Source: Massilia sp. H6 (GTDB lineage: Bacteria > Pseudomonadota > Gammaproteobacteria > Burkholderiales > Burkholderiaceae_D). Taken from it: DNA of 64,000 nt. Below the pieces are notes generated by a model. The model was not told the origin of the DNA. It saw only the letters and a list, made by a program, of their open reading frames with translations, and did no database searches. Positions 38,448 to 48,586 of this stretch are shown here, piece by piece (position 1 is the stretch's first letter; each line of letters begins with the position of its first letter). Position numbers and translations under genes: made by a program. The DNA lies in assembly GCF_024802625.1 (NCBI RefSeq), contig NZ_CP103371.1, positions 1,674,001 through 1,738,000 of the forward strand, written 5' to 3'.

Positions 38448-40055
38448 CTAGGGCTTGTCGGTCTTCAGGCGCCGCCACAAGGTGGTGCGACTAATGCCAA
38501 GATGCTTTGCGGCGGCATCGCGTTGCCCGCCGAAGCGGGCCAGTACCGCGGCGATGCTGTCGGACCCGGGGGCCACGCCGGGCGAGGCAGGCTGCGTGCC
38601 CAGTTCGGGTGCAATCGCGAGCAGGAAACCCGGGCTCAGGGCCTGCAAGGGTTCGGCCGCCAGGAACAGCGCCAGCCGCTCCATCAGGTTGCGCAATTCG
38701 CGCACATTGCCTGGCCAGTGGTAGGCATCGAGCAGCGGGGCGCAGGCGGCGAGCTCGGCATGCAAATTCGGATGCGGCCGCGCGTCGAGCGCCGCCAGCG
38801 CATGCTTGAGCGACCATTCGGCCAGCGGCGCGACGTCGCCGGGGCGCTCGCGTAGCGGCGGCAGCCGCAGGCGCAGCACGGCAAGCCGGTAGTACAGGTC
38901 GGCGCGGAAGCGTCCCTCGCGCACGCGCGCCTCCAGGTCGCAATGGGTTGCGCTCACCACCCGCACGTCGATCGGCACCGGGCGGGTGCCGCCGACCCGC
39001 ATCACCTCGCGTTCTTCCAGTACCCGCAGCAGGCGGGTCTGCAGGGCCAAGGGCATTTCGCCGATTTCGTCCAAAAACAAGGTGCCGCTGTCGGCCGCTT
39101 CGAACAGGCCGGCGTGTCCCCCGCGCCGGGCGCCGGTGAAGGCGCCTTCTTCGTGGCCGAACAATTCCGATTCGAGCAGGGATTCGGCGATCGCGCCACA
39201 ATTGACCGCCACGAACGGGCGCTGGGCGCCGCGCCGCGGGCCTTCGCGGTGGATGGCCTGTGCCACCAGCTCCTTGCCGCTGCCGGTTTCGCCCTGGATC
39301 AGCACCGTGGCGGGCGAGCGCGCATACAGCACGACCATCTGGCGCAAGCGCTCCATCGCGCTCGACTCGCCGCGCAGGTCGTGCAGCCCGCGCCGCACCC
39401 GGCGCGTGTCAGGCGCGGCCGTGCGGCGTCCGCGGTTGGCCTCGAGCCTGGTCAGGCGCGCCATTTCGAGCGCGTCGTCGAAGGCTTGCCGGATCGAGGC
39501 GGCCGAATACAGGAATACGGCCGCCAGGCCCGCTTCTTCGGCCAGGTCGGTGATCAGGCCGGCGCCGACGATGACCTCGATGCCGGCGGCCTTGAGCTGG
39601 TGGACGCCGGCGCGCGCGTCTTCTTCGGTGACATAGGTGCGCTGGGCAATGTCGATGCCGAAGGTGGTGGCGAATTCCGCCAGTTCGCGCATCGGTTCCT
39701 GGTAAGTGATCACGCCGATGCGCTCGGACATCTGGCGCGCCCGCGCGAGCGCCTGCATGACATCAAAGCCGCTGGCCTTGGCCACGACCACCGGCGCCGC
39801 GACGCGTCCCTTGAGGTAGGCGGCGTTCGAACCGGCCGCGATCACGACATCGCAACGCTCGCTGGCCATGCGCTCGCGCAGATGTCGTGCAGCTTCATCG
39901 AACCCGAGGTGCATTGGCTCGATCATAGCCAGGTGATCGTATTCCAGCGTAATGTCGCGGAACAGGTCGGACAGGCGCGATACCGACACGGTCCAGATTA
40001 CCGGCTTGTCGTTGTCGGCGCCGCCGCTGGCCGAATTGCGGTTAGAGTAGCTCAT
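38448..40055 (-). CDS. prpR: Sigma-54-dependent regulator of propionate catabolism, PrpR
   Basis: Enhancer-binding activator (535 aa). The N-terminal PrpR sensor domain (about 10-190) binds the inducer 2-methylcitrate in characterised members. The central AAA+ domain (about 235-460) has Walker A GETGSGKE, the sigma-54 contact loop [15 protein letters not shown] and Walker [12 protein letters not shown]. The Fis-type helix-turn-helix is at 490-535 ([25 protein letters not shown]). It is divergent from the DUF485-ActP pair and lies 2.4 kb from prpB. Probable targets in this window are the two sigma-54 promoters and GTTTCA repeats described below. Confidence 0.95.
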   Translation of the reverse strand: MSYSNRNSASGGADNDKPVIWTVSVSRLSDLFRDITLEYDHLAMIEPMHLGFDEAARHLRERMASERCDVVIAAGSNAAYLKGRVAAPVVVAKASGFDVMQALARARQMSERIGVITYQEPMRELAEFATTFGIDIAQRTYVTEEDARAGVHQLKAAGIEVIVGAGLITDLAEEAGLAAVFLYSAASIRQAFDDALEMARLTRLEANRGRRTAAPDTRRVRRGLHDLRGESSAMERLRQMVVLYARSPATVLIQGETGSGKELVAQAIHREGPRRGAQRPFVAVNCGAIAESLLESELFGHEEGAFTGARRGGHAGLFEAADSGTLFLDEIGEMPLALQTRLLRVLEEREVMRVGGTRPVPIDVRVVSATHCDLEARVREGRFRADLYYRLAVLRLRLPPLRERPGDVAPLAEWSLKHALAALDARPHPNLHAELAACAPLLDAYHWPGNVRELRNLMERLALFLAAEPLQALSPGFLLAIAPELGTQPASPGVAPGSDSIAAVLARFGGQRDAAAKHLGISRTTLWRRLKTDKP

Positions 40056-40085
40056 GGCCGGAGTGTAGTCGATTTCACCCGTGCC

Positions 40086-40100
40086 GTTTCATCCTGAAAC
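40086..40100. promoter_or_regulatory. Candidate PrpR site between prpR and the symporter genes
   Basis: Perfect inverted repeat GTTTCATCCTGAAAC. The same half-sites occur at 42255-42295 upstream of prpB. Placed about 60 nt before a sigma-54-like promoter and about 30 nt from the prpR start, so it could also mediate autoregulation. Confidence 0.6.
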
Positions 40101-40161
40101 ATCGCCCCATGGCGACTGCCAGTCCTTGCCGTAAGTGTGAGGTAAGCGCATGCCCGTACGA

Positions 40162-40177
40162 TGGGCCAGGCCTTGCA
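40162..40177 (+). promoter_or_regulatory. Candidate sigma-54 promoter for the DUF485-ActP pair
   Basis: TGGGCCAGGCCTTGCA: GG and GC are exactly 10 nt apart, with a good TTGC at -12 and an imperfect -24 (TGGGCC instead of TGGCAC). It starts about 48 nt before the DUF485 start codon. Confidence 0.5.
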
Positions 40178-40209
40178 GTAAAAAACACCAGAACAATCAG
40201 GAGACAAAA

Positions 40210-40518
40210 ATGGAACAAGACGTTGTACAGCGGGTCAAGGCCGACCCCGATTACCAGAAGCTGGTCAGGACGCGCTCGCGTTTCGGCTGGACCCTCACCT
40301 GGGCGATGATGATCGTCTACTACGGATTCACCTTGCTGGTGGCATTCAACAAGGAATTCCTGGGCTCCCGCATCGGCGAAGGCGTCATCACCTGGGGCAT
40401 TCCGCTCGGGCTGTTCGTGATCGTGTTTACCATCGTCATCACCGGTATCTACGTACGCCGCGCCAATGGCATCTACGACGAGCTGACCGCGGCCATCCGC
40501 AGCAAGGTGGGCGCATGA
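40210..40518 (+). CDS. DUF485 membrane protein, partner of ActP-type symporter
   Basis: 102 aa with two transmembrane helices (about 27-50 and 63-88) and the DUF485 consensus [43 protein letters not shown]485 proteins (YjcH in E. coli) are nearly always encoded just before an acetate-type symporter; the role is unclear but probably accessory. GGAG precedes the ATG by 7 nt; ATGA overlap with the downstream gene. Confidence 0.93.
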   Translation: MEQDVVQRVKADPDYQKLVRTRSRFGWTLTWAMMIVYYGFTLLVAFNKEFLGSRIGEGVITWGIPLGLFVIVFTIVITGIYVRRANGIYDELTAAIRSKVGA

Positions 40519-42191
40519 CCATGCCGACTCTCCACCGCCGCAGCGCCGCGCTGGTCCTGCCGGGCCTGCTGACCCTGCCGGGCCTGGCCATGGCCGCACC
40601 CGACCTGGGCCAGGCCACCCAGCAGGCCACCAACTGGACCGCGATCGGCATGTTCGCGGTCTTCGTGATCTTTACGCTCTTCGTCACCAAGTGGGCTGCG
40701 TCGCGCACCCGCTCGGCGTCCGATTTCTATACCGCCGGCGGCGGCATCACCGGTTTCCAGAACGGACTGGCGATTGCGGGCGACTTCATGTCGGCCGCGT
40801 CCTTCCTGGGTATTTCGGCCGCCGTCTTCCTTGACGGCTTCGACGGCCTGATCTACGCCATCGGCTTCCTGGTCGGCTGGCCGGTCATCACCTTCCTGAT
40901 GGCCGAGCGCCTGCGCAACCTGGGCCGCTACACCTTCGCCGACGTTGCCGCCTACCGCTTCGCGCAAAAACCCATTCGCGTGTTCGCCGCCTCGGGCACC
41001 CTGGTGGTGGTGCTGTTCTACCTGATCGCGCAGATGGTCGGCGCCGGCCAGCTCATCAAGCTGCTGTTCGGCCTGGAGTACTGGATCGCGGTGATGATCG
41101 TCGGCGTGCTGATGATGGTCTATGTGCTGTTCGGCGGCATGACCGCCACCACCTGGGTGCAGATCATCAAGGCCGTGATGCTGCTTTCGGGCGCCTCCTA
41201 CATGGCCTTCGCGGTGCTGGCGCAGTACGATTTCAGCCCGGCAAAACTGTTCACTACCGCCACCGAAGTCCATGCCAAGGGTTTCAGCATCATGGGGCCA
41301 GGCAATTTTGTCAAAGACCCGATCTCGGCGATTTCCTTCGGCATGGCCTTGATGTTCGGCACTGCCGGCCTGCCGCATATCCTGATGCGCTTCTTCACGG
41401 TTCCAAGCGCCAAGGAAGCGCGCAAGTCGGTGCTGTGGGCCACCACCTGGATCGGTTACTTCTACATTCTTACCTTCATCATCGGTTTCGGCGCGATCGT
41501 GCTGGTCGGTACCAATCCGGAATTCAAAGATGCTGCCGGTAAGCTGTTGGGTGGTAATAACATGGCGGCGGTGCACCTGGCCAAGGCCGTGGGCGGCGAC
41601 ATCTTCCTTGGCTTCATCTCGGCGGTGGCCTTCGCGACCATCCTGGCGGTGGTTGCTGGCCTGACCTTGTCGGGCGCCTCGGCCGTCTCGCACGACCTGT
41701 ACGCCACCGTGTTTTCCAAGGGCAAGGCCACCAGTGCCAGCGAGCTGCGGGTGTCCAAGATCACCACCATCTGCCTCGGCTTTATCGCTGTGCTGCTGGG
41801 CATCGCCTTTGAAAAGCAGAACGTGGCCTTCATGGTGTCGCTGGCCTTCGCCATCGCCGCTTCCGCCAATTTCCCGGTGCTGTTCATGTCGGTGCTCTGG
41901 AAAGACTGCACCACCCGTGGTGCGACGATCGGCGGCTTCCTTGGCCTGTCGAGTGCGGTAATCATGACAGTGGTCTCCAAGTCCGTATGGGTCGACGTGC
42001 TCGGAAATGCCGAGGCGATCTTCCCCTACACTTCGCCCGCGATCTTCTCGATGCCAATTGGCTTCATCGGTATCTGGCTGTTCTCGGTACTCGATCGCAG
42101 CCCGCGCGCTGCAATGGACAAGGCTGGCTTCGAGGCGCAGGAAGTACGCTCCGAAACCGGCATCGGCGCATCCGGCGCCAGCGGCCATTGA
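40515..42191 (+). CDS. actP: Cation:acetate/propionate symporter, ActP-like
   Basis: Sodium:solute symporter (558 aa) with an N-terminal hydrophobic segment ([15 protein letters not shown]) and about 13 membrane helices. Typical ActP stretches: [90 protein letters not shown] and [13 protein letters not shown]. Characterised relatives carry acetate, propionate and glycolate. Its position inside the prp locus with a PrpR-like site and sigma-54-like promoter suggests that propionate is a main substrate (inference). Confidence 0.9.
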   Translation: MTMPTLHRRSAALVLPGLLTLPGLAMAAPDLGQATQQATNWTAIGMFAVFVIFTLFVTKWAASRTRSASDFYTAGGGITGFQNGLAIAGDFMSAASFLGISAAVFLDGFDGLIYAIGFLVGWPVITFLMAERLRNLGRYTFADVAAYRFAQKPIRVFAASGTLVVVLFYLIAQMVGAGQLIKLLFGLEYWIAVMIVGVLMMVYVLFGGMTATTWVQIIKAVMLLSGASYMAFAVLAQYDFSPAKLFTTATEVHAKGFSIMGPGNFVKDPISAISFGMALMFGTAGLPHILMRFFTVPSAKEARKSVLWATTWIGYFYILTFIIGFGAIVLVGTNPEFKDAAGKLLGGNNMAAVHLAKAVGGDIFLGFISAVAFATILAVVAGLTLSGASAVSHDLYATVFSKGKATSASELRVSKITTICLGFIAVLLGIAFEKQNVAFMVSLAFAIAASANFPVLFMSVLWKDCTTRGATIGGFLGLSSAVIMTVVSKSVWVDVLGNAEAIFPYTSPAIFSMPIGFIGIWLFSVLDRSPRAAMDKAGFEAQEVRSETGIGASGASGH

Positions 42192-42219
42192 CCTGCCAAC
42201 GAGCGTAGCGTGAGCTCAG

Positions 42220-42246
42220 AGACCCCGCTGCGGCGGGGTTTTTTTA
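42220..42246 (+). terminator. Intrinsic terminator after actP
   Basis: ACCCCGC, loop TGCG, GCGGGGT followed by seven T. It separates the symporter operon from the prpB promoter region. Confidence 0.85.
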
Positions 42247-42254
42247 TTGGTATC

Positions 42255-42295
42255 ATGTTTCATCTGGTGTTTCATGGTGAATGGGTGTGAAACAT
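42255..42295. promoter_or_regulatory. Candidate PrpR binding region upstream of prpB
   Basis: ATGTTTCA (42255-42262) and TGAAACAT (42288-42295) form a perfect inverted repeat, and a further GTTTCAT sits at 42269-42275, 12 nt from the first copy. It is located 83-123 nt before the sigma-54 promoter, the expected position for an enhancer-binding protein. Confidence 0.7.
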
Positions 42296-42377
42296 CGTGG
42301 GGTGCGAAATCGGTGTCGGGCACGCGAGATCGCTTCCAAGTGCTTGATTTGCGCGCTGTCATTGCGCCAGTGCCCGC

Positions 42378-42393
42378 TGGCACGGCCCTTGCA
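42378..42393 (+). promoter_or_regulatory. Sigma-54 promoter of prpBC-acnD-prpF
   Basis: TGGCACGGCCCTTGCA matches the -24/-12 consensus (TGGCACG-N4-TTGC) fully, with correct 10-nt spacing between GG and GC. The expected start is near 42404, giving a 35-nt leader with GAAAGG before the prpB ATG. Confidence 0.88.
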
Positions 42394-42438
42394 TAACAAA
42401 AGGGATATTCGTTCAACGACTCATTTGAAAGGTCAGGC

Positions 42439-43329
42439 ATGAGCCACTATTCCGCAGGTGCGGCGTTTCGCAAGGCAGTCCGGGAAGAATCCCCGCTGCA
42501 GGTTGTCGGCGCCATCAATGCCAACCATGCATTGCTGGCCAAGCGCGCCGGCTTCAAGGCGATCTACCTGTCGGGCGGCGGCGTAGCCGCCGGTTCGCTG
42601 GGCCTGCCGGACCTGGGTATCTCGAACCTCGACGACGTACTGGTCGACGTGCGCCGCATCACCGACGTGTGCGATCTGCCGCTGCTGGTCGACATCGATA
42701 CCGGCTTTGGCGCCTCGGCCTTCAATGTCGCGCGCACCGTGCGCTCGCTGTCCAAGGCCGGCGCGGCCGCCTGCCATATCGAAGACCAGGTCGGCGCCAA
42801 GCGCTGCGGTCACCGCCCGGGCAAGGAAATCGTCGGCCTGGGCGAAATGGTCGACCGCGTGAAAGCGGCGGCGGACGCCCGCATCGACGAGGATTTCGTC
42901 ATCATGGCGCGCACCGATGCGCTGGCCGTGGAAGGCCTGGACGCCGCGATCGAGCGCGCCGTGGCCTGCGTCGAGGCCGGCGCCGACATGATCTTTCCAG
43001 AGGCGATGACCAGCCTCGAGATGTACCGCAAGTTCGCCGATGCGGTGAAGGTGCCGGTGCTGGCCAATATCACCGAATTCGGCGCGACCCCGCTGTTCAC
43101 GGTCGACGAACTCAAGAGTGCCAATGTCGGACTGGTGCTGTATCCGCTGTCGGCCTTCCGCGCCATGAACAAGGCCGCCGAGAATGTCTACAATGCGATT
43201 CGCCGCGACGGCACCCAGCAGAACGTACTCGAGACGATGCAGACCCGCGCCGAACTGTATGATCGCATCGACTATCACAGCTACGAGCAAAAGCTCGACG
43301 CGCTGTTCGCACAGAAAAAAGCCGGGTAA
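42439..43329 (+). CDS. prpB: 2-Methylisocitrate lyase PrpB
   Basis: Last step of the methylcitrate cycle: 2-methylisocitrate to pyruvate + succinate (296 aa). PEP-mutase/isocitrate-lyase fold with the catalytic-Cys motif KRCGH, metal-binding DIDTGFG and [17 protein letters not shown], and IMARTDA. GAAAGG 6 nt before the ATG. First gene behind the sigma-54 promoter. Confidence 0.97.
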   Translation: MSHYSAGAAFRKAVREESPLQVVGAINANHALLAKRAGFKAIYLSGGGVAAGSLGLPDLGISNLDDVLVDVRRITDVCDLPLLVDIDTGFGASAFNVARTVRSLSKAGAAACHIEDQVGAKRCGHRPGKEIVGLGEMVDRVKAAADARIDEDFVIMARTDALAVEGLDAAIERAVACVEAGADMIFPEAMTSLEMYRKFADAVKVPVLANITEFGATPLFTVDELKSANVGLVLYPLSAFRAMNKAAENVYNAIRRDGTQQNVLETMQTRAELYDRIDYHSYEQKLDALFAQKKAG

Positions 43330-43342
43330 CCCAGGAGACCGC

Positions 43343-44503
43343 ATGAGCACCCAGAATAACGACACCCCCACTTTCAAGCCGAAGAAATCGGTCGCCCTGT
43401 CCGGCGTCGCCGCCGGCAATACCGCACTGTGCTCGGTCGGCAAGTCGGGCAACGACCTGCATTACCGCGGCTACGACATCCTGGATGTCGCCAATGCCTG
43501 CGAATTCGAGGAAATCGCCTACCTGCTGGTGCACGGCAAGCTGCCCAATAGCGGCGAGTTGAAGGGCTACAAGGCCAAACTGCGCTCGCTGCGCGGCCTG
43601 CCGCAGGCGCTCAAGAGCGCGCTCGAGGCACTGCCGGCCGGCGCCCACCCGATGGACGTGATGCGCACCGGCGTCTCGGTGCTGGGCTGCACCTTGCCGG
43701 AGAAGGATGACCACGGTATTCCGGGCGCACGCGACATCGCCGACCGCCTGATGGCCTCGTTCGGTTCGATGCTGCTGTACTGGTACCACTTCAGCCATAA
43801 CGGCAAGCGCATCGAGGTCGAGACCGACGACGACTCGATCGGTGGCCACTTCCTGCACCTGCTGCACGGCCATGCGCCGAAAGAAGAGTGGGTGCGCGCC
43901 ATGCACACCTCGCTCATCCTGTACGCCGAGCACGAATTCAACGCCTCGACCTTCACCGCCCGCGTCATCGCCGGCACCGGCTCCGACATGCATTCGGCCA
44001 TCACCGGCGCGATTGGCGCGCTGCGTGGCCCCAAGCATGGCGGTGCCAACGAAGTGGCGCTCGACATCCAGAAGCGCTACGAGAACGCCGACGAAGCCGA
44101 AGCCGATATCCGCAACCGCGTGGCCAACAAGGAAGTCGTGATCGGCTTCGGCCACCCGGTCTACACCATCAGCGACCCGCGCAACGTGGTAATCAAGGAA
44201 GTCGCGCGGTCGCTGTCGGAGCAGGGCGGCTCGATGAAGATGTTCGACATCGCCGAGCGCCTCGAGTCGGTGATGTGGGAGGTCAAGAAGATGTTCCCGA
44301 ACCTGGACTGGTTCTCGGCCGTGTCCTACCACATGATGGGCGTGCCGACCGCGATGTTCACCCCGCTGTTCGTCATCTCGCGCACCTCGGGCTGGGCCGC
44401 CCACGTGATCGAGCAGCGCATCGACAACAAGATCATCCGCCCGAGCGCGAACTATGTCGGTCCGGAAGACCTGCAGTTCGTGCCGATCGCGGATCGAAAG
44501 TAA
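43343..44503 (+). CDS. prpC: 2-Methylcitrate synthase PrpC
   Basis: Condenses propionyl-CoA with oxaloacetate (386 aa). Citrate-synthase fold: [20 protein letters not shown] at the N-terminus, [36 protein letters not shown] with the catalytic His, and [42 protein letters not shown] with the catalytic Asp-equivalent segment. AGGAG 7 nt upstream; only 13 nt after prpB. Confidence 0.97.
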   Translation: MSTQNNDTPTFKPKKSVALSGVAAGNTALCSVGKSGNDLHYRGYDILDVANACEFEEIAYLLVHGKLPNSGELKGYKAKLRSLRGLPQALKSALEALPAGAHPMDVMRTGVSVLGCTLPEKDDHGIPGARDIADRLMASFGSMLLYWYHFSHNGKRIEVETDDDSIGGHFLHLLHGHAPKEEWVRAMHTSLILYAEHEFNASTFTARVIAGTGSDMHSAITGAIGALRGPKHGGANEVALDIQKRYENADEAEADIRNRVANKEVVIGFGHPVYTISDPRNVVIKEVARSLSEQGGSMKMFDIAERLESVMWEVKKMFPNLDWFSAVSYHMMGVPTAMFTPLFVISRTSGWAAHVIEQRIDNKIIRPSANYVGPEDLQFVPIADRK

Positions 44504-44595
44504 ATCGATACCACCAGCTTCGATCCGTCATCGCGCCTTTGCCTGCATGACGGATCGATGGATTAACCGAGTATTCCTGAAGGTAGCCGCGAACC

Positions 44596-47214
44596 ATGAA
44601 CACCAACCACCGCATCCCCCTGCCGGGCACCACGCTCGACTACTTCGACACGCGCGGCGCGGTCGATGCAATCGAGCCCGGCGCCTATGACACGCTACCC
44701 TATGCTTCGCGCGTGCTGGCAGAGAACCTGGTACGGCGCTGCGACCCGGCCACCATGCACGAGTCGCTCAAGCAGCTCATCGAGCGCAAGCGCGACCTCG
44801 ATTTTCCATGGTTCCCGGCGCGCGTGGTCTGCCACGATATCCTCGGACAGACCGCGCTGGTCGACCTGGCCGGCCTGCGCGACGCCATTGCCCTGCAGGG
44901 CGGCGATCCGGCGCTGGTCAACCCGGTGGTGCCGACCCAGCTGGTGGTCGACCACTCGCTGGCAGTCGAATGTGGCGGCTTCGATCCCGACGCCTTTGCC
45001 AAGAACCGCGCCATCGAAGACCGCCGCAACGAAGACCGCTTCCACTTCATTGAGTGGACCAAGAAAGCTTTCCAGAATGTCGACGTGATCCCACCGGGCA
45101 ACGGCATCCTGCACCAGATTAACCTCGAGCGCATGTCGCCCGTGATCCAGTCCGAGCATGGCGTGGCCTACCCGGACACGCTGGTCGGCACCGATTCGCA
45201 CACCCCGATGGTGGACGCGCTGGGCGTGATCGCCATCGGCGTGGGCGGCCTCGAAGCCGAAAGCGTCATGCTCGGCCGCGCCTCCTGGATGCGCCTGCCG
45301 GATATCATCGGCGTCGAGTTGACCGGCAGGGCGCAGCCCGGCATCACCGCGACCGACATCGTGCTGGCGCTGACCGAATTCCTGCGCAGTGCGAAAGTGG
45401 TATCGAGCTGGCTCGAATTCTACGGCCCCGGCGCGGCCAGCCTGACCCTGGGCGACCGCGCGACCATTTCCAACATGGCGCCCGAATTTGGCGCCACTGC
45501 GGCGATGTTCTACATCGACGAGCAGACCATCAAATACCTGCGCCTGACCGGGCGCGAAGAAGAAACCGTGCAGCTGGTCGAGACCTACGCGAAACAAGCG
45601 GGCCTGTGGGCCGACAGCCTGGCCAGCGCGCAGTACGAACGCACGCTCAGCTTCGACTTGTCGAGCGTGGTGCGCAACATCGCCGGCCCGTCGAACCCGC
45701 ACAAGCGGGTGCCGACCTCGGAGCTGGCCGCGCGCGGCATTTCGGGCGTGGTCGAGGACCGCACCGGTAACGATCAGGGCGAAATGCCAGACGGCGCGGT
45801 GATCATCGCTGCGATTACCAGCTGCACCAATACCAGCAATCCGCGCAACATGATCGCGGCCGGCCTGATCGCGCGCAACGCCAATCGCCTCGGCCTGCGG
45901 CGCAAGCCCTGGGTGAAAAGCTCGCTGGCGCCAGGCTCGAAAGCCGTGGCGCTCTACCTGGAAGAAGCCGGGCTGATGCCCGAACTGGAGCAGCTGGGCT
46001 TTGGCGTGGTCGCCTTTGCCTGTACCACCTGCAACGGCATGAGCGGCGCACTCGAGCCCGCGATCCAGCAAGAGATCATCGAGCGCGACCTGTATGCAAC
46101 CGCGGTCCTGTCGGGCAACCGCAACTTCGATGGCCGCATCCACCCGTATGCCAAGCAAGCCTTCCTGGCGTCGCCGCCACTGGTGGTGGCCTACGCGATT
46201 GCCGGCACCATCCGCTTCGACATCGAGAAGGACGTGCTGGGCCTGGACAGCGCCGGCCGGGAAATCCGCCTGGCCGACCTGTGGCCGCTCGATGCCGAGA
46301 TCGACGCCATCGTCGACGCCAGCGTCAAGCCGGAACAGTTCCGCAAGGTGTACACGCCGATGTTCGCGCGCGTTCTTGATAACGGCAGCAAGGTCAGTGC
46401 CTTGTACGACTGGCGCCCGGCAAGCACCTATATTCGCCGTCCGCCCTATTGGGAAGGCGCCCTGGCGGGCGAGCGCAGCCTGGCCGGCATGCGTGCGCTG
46501 GCGGTCCTGGGCGACAACATCACCACCGACCACCTGTCGCCGTCGAACGCGATCATGCTCGATTCGGCCGCCGGCGAATACCTGGCAAAGATGGGCCTGC
46601 CAGAAGAAGACTTCAATTCCTATGCGACGCACCGGGGCGACCACCTGACCGCGCAGCGCGCCACCTTTGCCAATCCGACGCTCAAGAACGAGATGGTGCG
46701 CAACGAGGCTGGCGCCGTGATCGCCGGATCTCTGGCGCGCATCGAGCCGGAAGGCCAGGTAACGCGCATGTGGGAGGCCATCGAGACCTATATGCAGCGC
46801 AAGCAGCCCTTGATCGTGATCGCCGGGGCCGACTACGGCCAGGGTTCGTCGCGCGACTGGGCGGCCAAGGGCGTGCGCCTGGCGGGCGTGGAAGCGATCG
46901 CCGCCGAAGGCTTCGAGCGCATCCACCGCACCAACCTGGTGGGCATGGGCGTGCTGCCGCTCGAATTCAAGCCGGGTGTGAACCGCTTGACGCTGGGGAT
47001 CGACGGCAGCGAGACCTTCGACGTGGTGGGCGAGTGCACCCCGCGCACCGACCTGCTGCTGGTGATTCATCGCCGTAGCGGCGAGCGGCTCGAGGTGCCG
47101 GTGACCTGCCGCCTCGACACCGCCGAAGAAGTCGCGATCTACGAGGCCGGCGGCGTGCTGCAGCGCTTCGCACAGGACTTCCTGGAGTCGTCGGCGCCCG
47201 AGGCCGCCGTGTAA
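44596..47214 (+). CDS. acnD: Fe-S dependent 2-methylisocitrate dehydratase AcnD
   Basis: Aconitase-family enzyme (872 aa) that dehydrates 2-methylcitrate to trans-2-methylaconitate, replacing PrpD; it needs PrpF. Cluster cysteines lie in ITSCTNTSNPRNM and FACTTCNGMSG; other aconitase motifs are TDSHTPMVDALGVIAIGVGGLEAE and ADYGQGSSRDWAAKGVRLAGV near the C-terminus. 92 nt separate it from prpC without an obvious terminator, so it is probably co-transcribed. Confidence 0.96.
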   Translation: MNTNHRIPLPGTTLDYFDTRGAVDAIEPGAYDTLPYASRVLAENLVRRCDPATMHESLKQLIERKRDLDFPWFPARVVCHDILGQTALVDLAGLRDAIALQGGDPALVNPVVPTQLVVDHSLAVECGGFDPDAFAKNRAIEDRRNEDRFHFIEWTKKAFQNVDVIPPGNGILHQINLERMSPVIQSEHGVAYPDTLVGTDSHTPMVDALGVIAIGVGGLEAESVMLGRASWMRLPDIIGVELTGRAQPGITATDIVLALTEFLRSAKVVSSWLEFYGPGAASLTLGDRATISNMAPEFGATAAMFYIDEQTIKYLRLTGREEETVQLVETYAKQAGLWADSLASAQYERTLSFDLSSVVRNIAGPSNPHKRVPTSELAARGISGVVEDRTGNDQGEMPDGAVIIAAITSCTNTSNPRNMIAAGLIARNANRLGLRRKPWVKSSLAPGSKAVALYLEEAGLMPELEQLGFGVVAFACTTCNGMSGALEPAIQQEIIERDLYATAVLSGNRNFDGRIHPYAKQAFLASPPLVVAYAIAGTIRFDIEKDVLGLDSAGREIRLADLWPLDAEIDAIVDASVKPEQFRKVYTPMFARVLDNGSKVSALYDWRPASTYIRRPPYWEGALAGERSLAGMRALAVLGDNITTDHLSPSNAIMLDSAAGEYLAKMGLPEEDFNSYATHRGDHLTAQRATFANPTLKNEMVRNEAGAVIAGSLARIEPEGQVTRMWEAIETYMQRKQPLIVIAGADYGQGSSRDWAAKGVRLAGVEAIAAEGFERIHRTNLVGMGVLPLEFKPGVNRLTLGIDGSETFDVVGECTPRTDLLLVIHRRSGERLEVPVTCRLDTAEEVAIYEAGGVLQRFAQDFLESSAPEAAV

Positions 47215-47262
47215 ATCTTATGGCGGGCGGCAGCGCCGCCCGCCAACGCAACCGGATCATCT

Positions 47263-48471
47263 ATGCCCCACATCCCCCAAATCAAGATTGCCGCCACCTA
47301 CATGCGAGGCGGCACCAGCAAGGGCGTCTTCTTTCGCCTCGACGACCTGCCCGAAGCGGCGCGCGTACCCGGCACGGCGCGCGACGCGCTGCTGCTGCGC
47401 GTGATCGGCAGCCCCGACCCCTATGCCAAGCAGATCGACGGCATGGGCGGCGCCAGCTCGAGCACCAGCAAGGCCGTGATCGTGGCCAGGAGCACCCGCG
47501 AAGGCCACGACGTCGACTACCTGTTCGGTCAGGTCTCGATCGACAAGCCGTTTGTGGACTGGAGCGGCAATTGCGGCAACCTGTCGTCGGCGGTCGGTTC
47601 GTTTGCCATCGCCAGCGGCCTGGTGGATCCGCAGCGCATCGCGCAAGACGGCATGGCCACGGTGCGCATCTGGCAGGCCAATATCGGCAAGACCATCGTC
47701 GCCCACGTGCCGGTCAGCGGTGGCCAGGTCCAGGAAACCGGCGACTTCGAACTCGATGGCGTGACCTTTCCGGCGGCCGAAGTGCAGCTCGAATTTCTCG
47801 ATCCGGCGGCCGAGGAAGAGGGCGCCGGCGCGGGCGCGGAAAATGCCATGTTCCCGACCGGGAACCTGGTCGACGAGCTGGAAGTGCCGGGCGTGGGCAG
47901 CGTAAAGGTGACCATGATCAATGCCGGCATTCCGACCATTTTCATCGATGCGCAAGCGGTTGGCTACGACGGCACCGAACTGCAGGACGCCATCAATGGC
48001 GACCCGCGTGCGCTCGCGATGTTCGAGACCATCCGCGCCTACGGTGCGGTGCGCATGGGCCTGATCGCATCTATCGAAGACGCCGCCAAGCGCCAGCACA
48101 CGCCCAAGCTGGCGTTCGTTGCCAGGCCAGCGAGCTATGTGGCGTCCAGCGGCAGGCAGGTACTGGCCACCGACATCGACCTGCTGGTACGCGCACTGTC
48201 GATGGGCAAGCTGCATCACGCGATGATGGGTACGGCGGCGGTGGCGATAGGAACCGCCGCCGCGATTCCCGGCACCGTGGTCAATCTCGCGGCCGGCGGC
48301 GGCGCGCGCACGGCGGTGCGTTTCGGCCACCCGTCCGGCACGCTGCGCGTCGGCGCCGAAGCGGTGCAGACCAATGGCACATGGAGCGTCTCAAAGGCCA
48401 TCATGAGCCGCAGCGCGCGCGTGCTGATGGAAGGCTGGGTCTGCGTGCCAGGCGACACACTTCAAGCCTGA
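47263..48471 (+). CDS. prpF: 2-Methylaconitate cis-trans isomerase PrpF
   Basis: Partner of AcnD; isomerises the trans product so that aconitase can rehydrate it (402 aa). Family stretches: AATYMRGGTSKGVFFRLDDLPEAAR, IDGMGGASSSTSKAVIV, VDWSGNCGNLSSAVGSFAI (containing the conserved Cys) and RFGHPSGTLRVGA. Last gene of the prp operon, 48 nt after acnD. Confidence 0.96.
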   Translation: MPHIPQIKIAATYMRGGTSKGVFFRLDDLPEAARVPGTARDALLLRVIGSPDPYAKQIDGMGGASSSTSKAVIVARSTREGHDVDYLFGQVSIDKPFVDWSGNCGNLSSAVGSFAIASGLVDPQRIAQDGMATVRIWQANIGKTIVAHVPVSGGQVQETGDFELDGVTFPAAEVQLEFLDPAAEEEGAGAGAENAMFPTGNLVDELEVPGVGSVKVTMINAGIPTIFIDAQAVGYDGTELQDAINGDPRALAMFETIRAYGAVRMGLIASIEDAAKRQHTPKLAFVARPASYVASSGRQVLATDIDLLVRALSMGKLHHAMMGTAAVAIGTAAAIPGTVVNLAAGGGARTAVRFGHPSGTLRVGAEAVQTNGTWSVSKAIMSRSARVLMEGWVCVPGDTLQA

Positions 48472-48586
48472 CTGAGAGGGCACTACAACACGGGCAGGAT
48501 TTCATGCTTGTCAGTTTAGGAACATTGACCATTTGTGGTTTATGATTGCTAACCGGCAACCCAGCCGTTAGCAAACACGAATCGCC

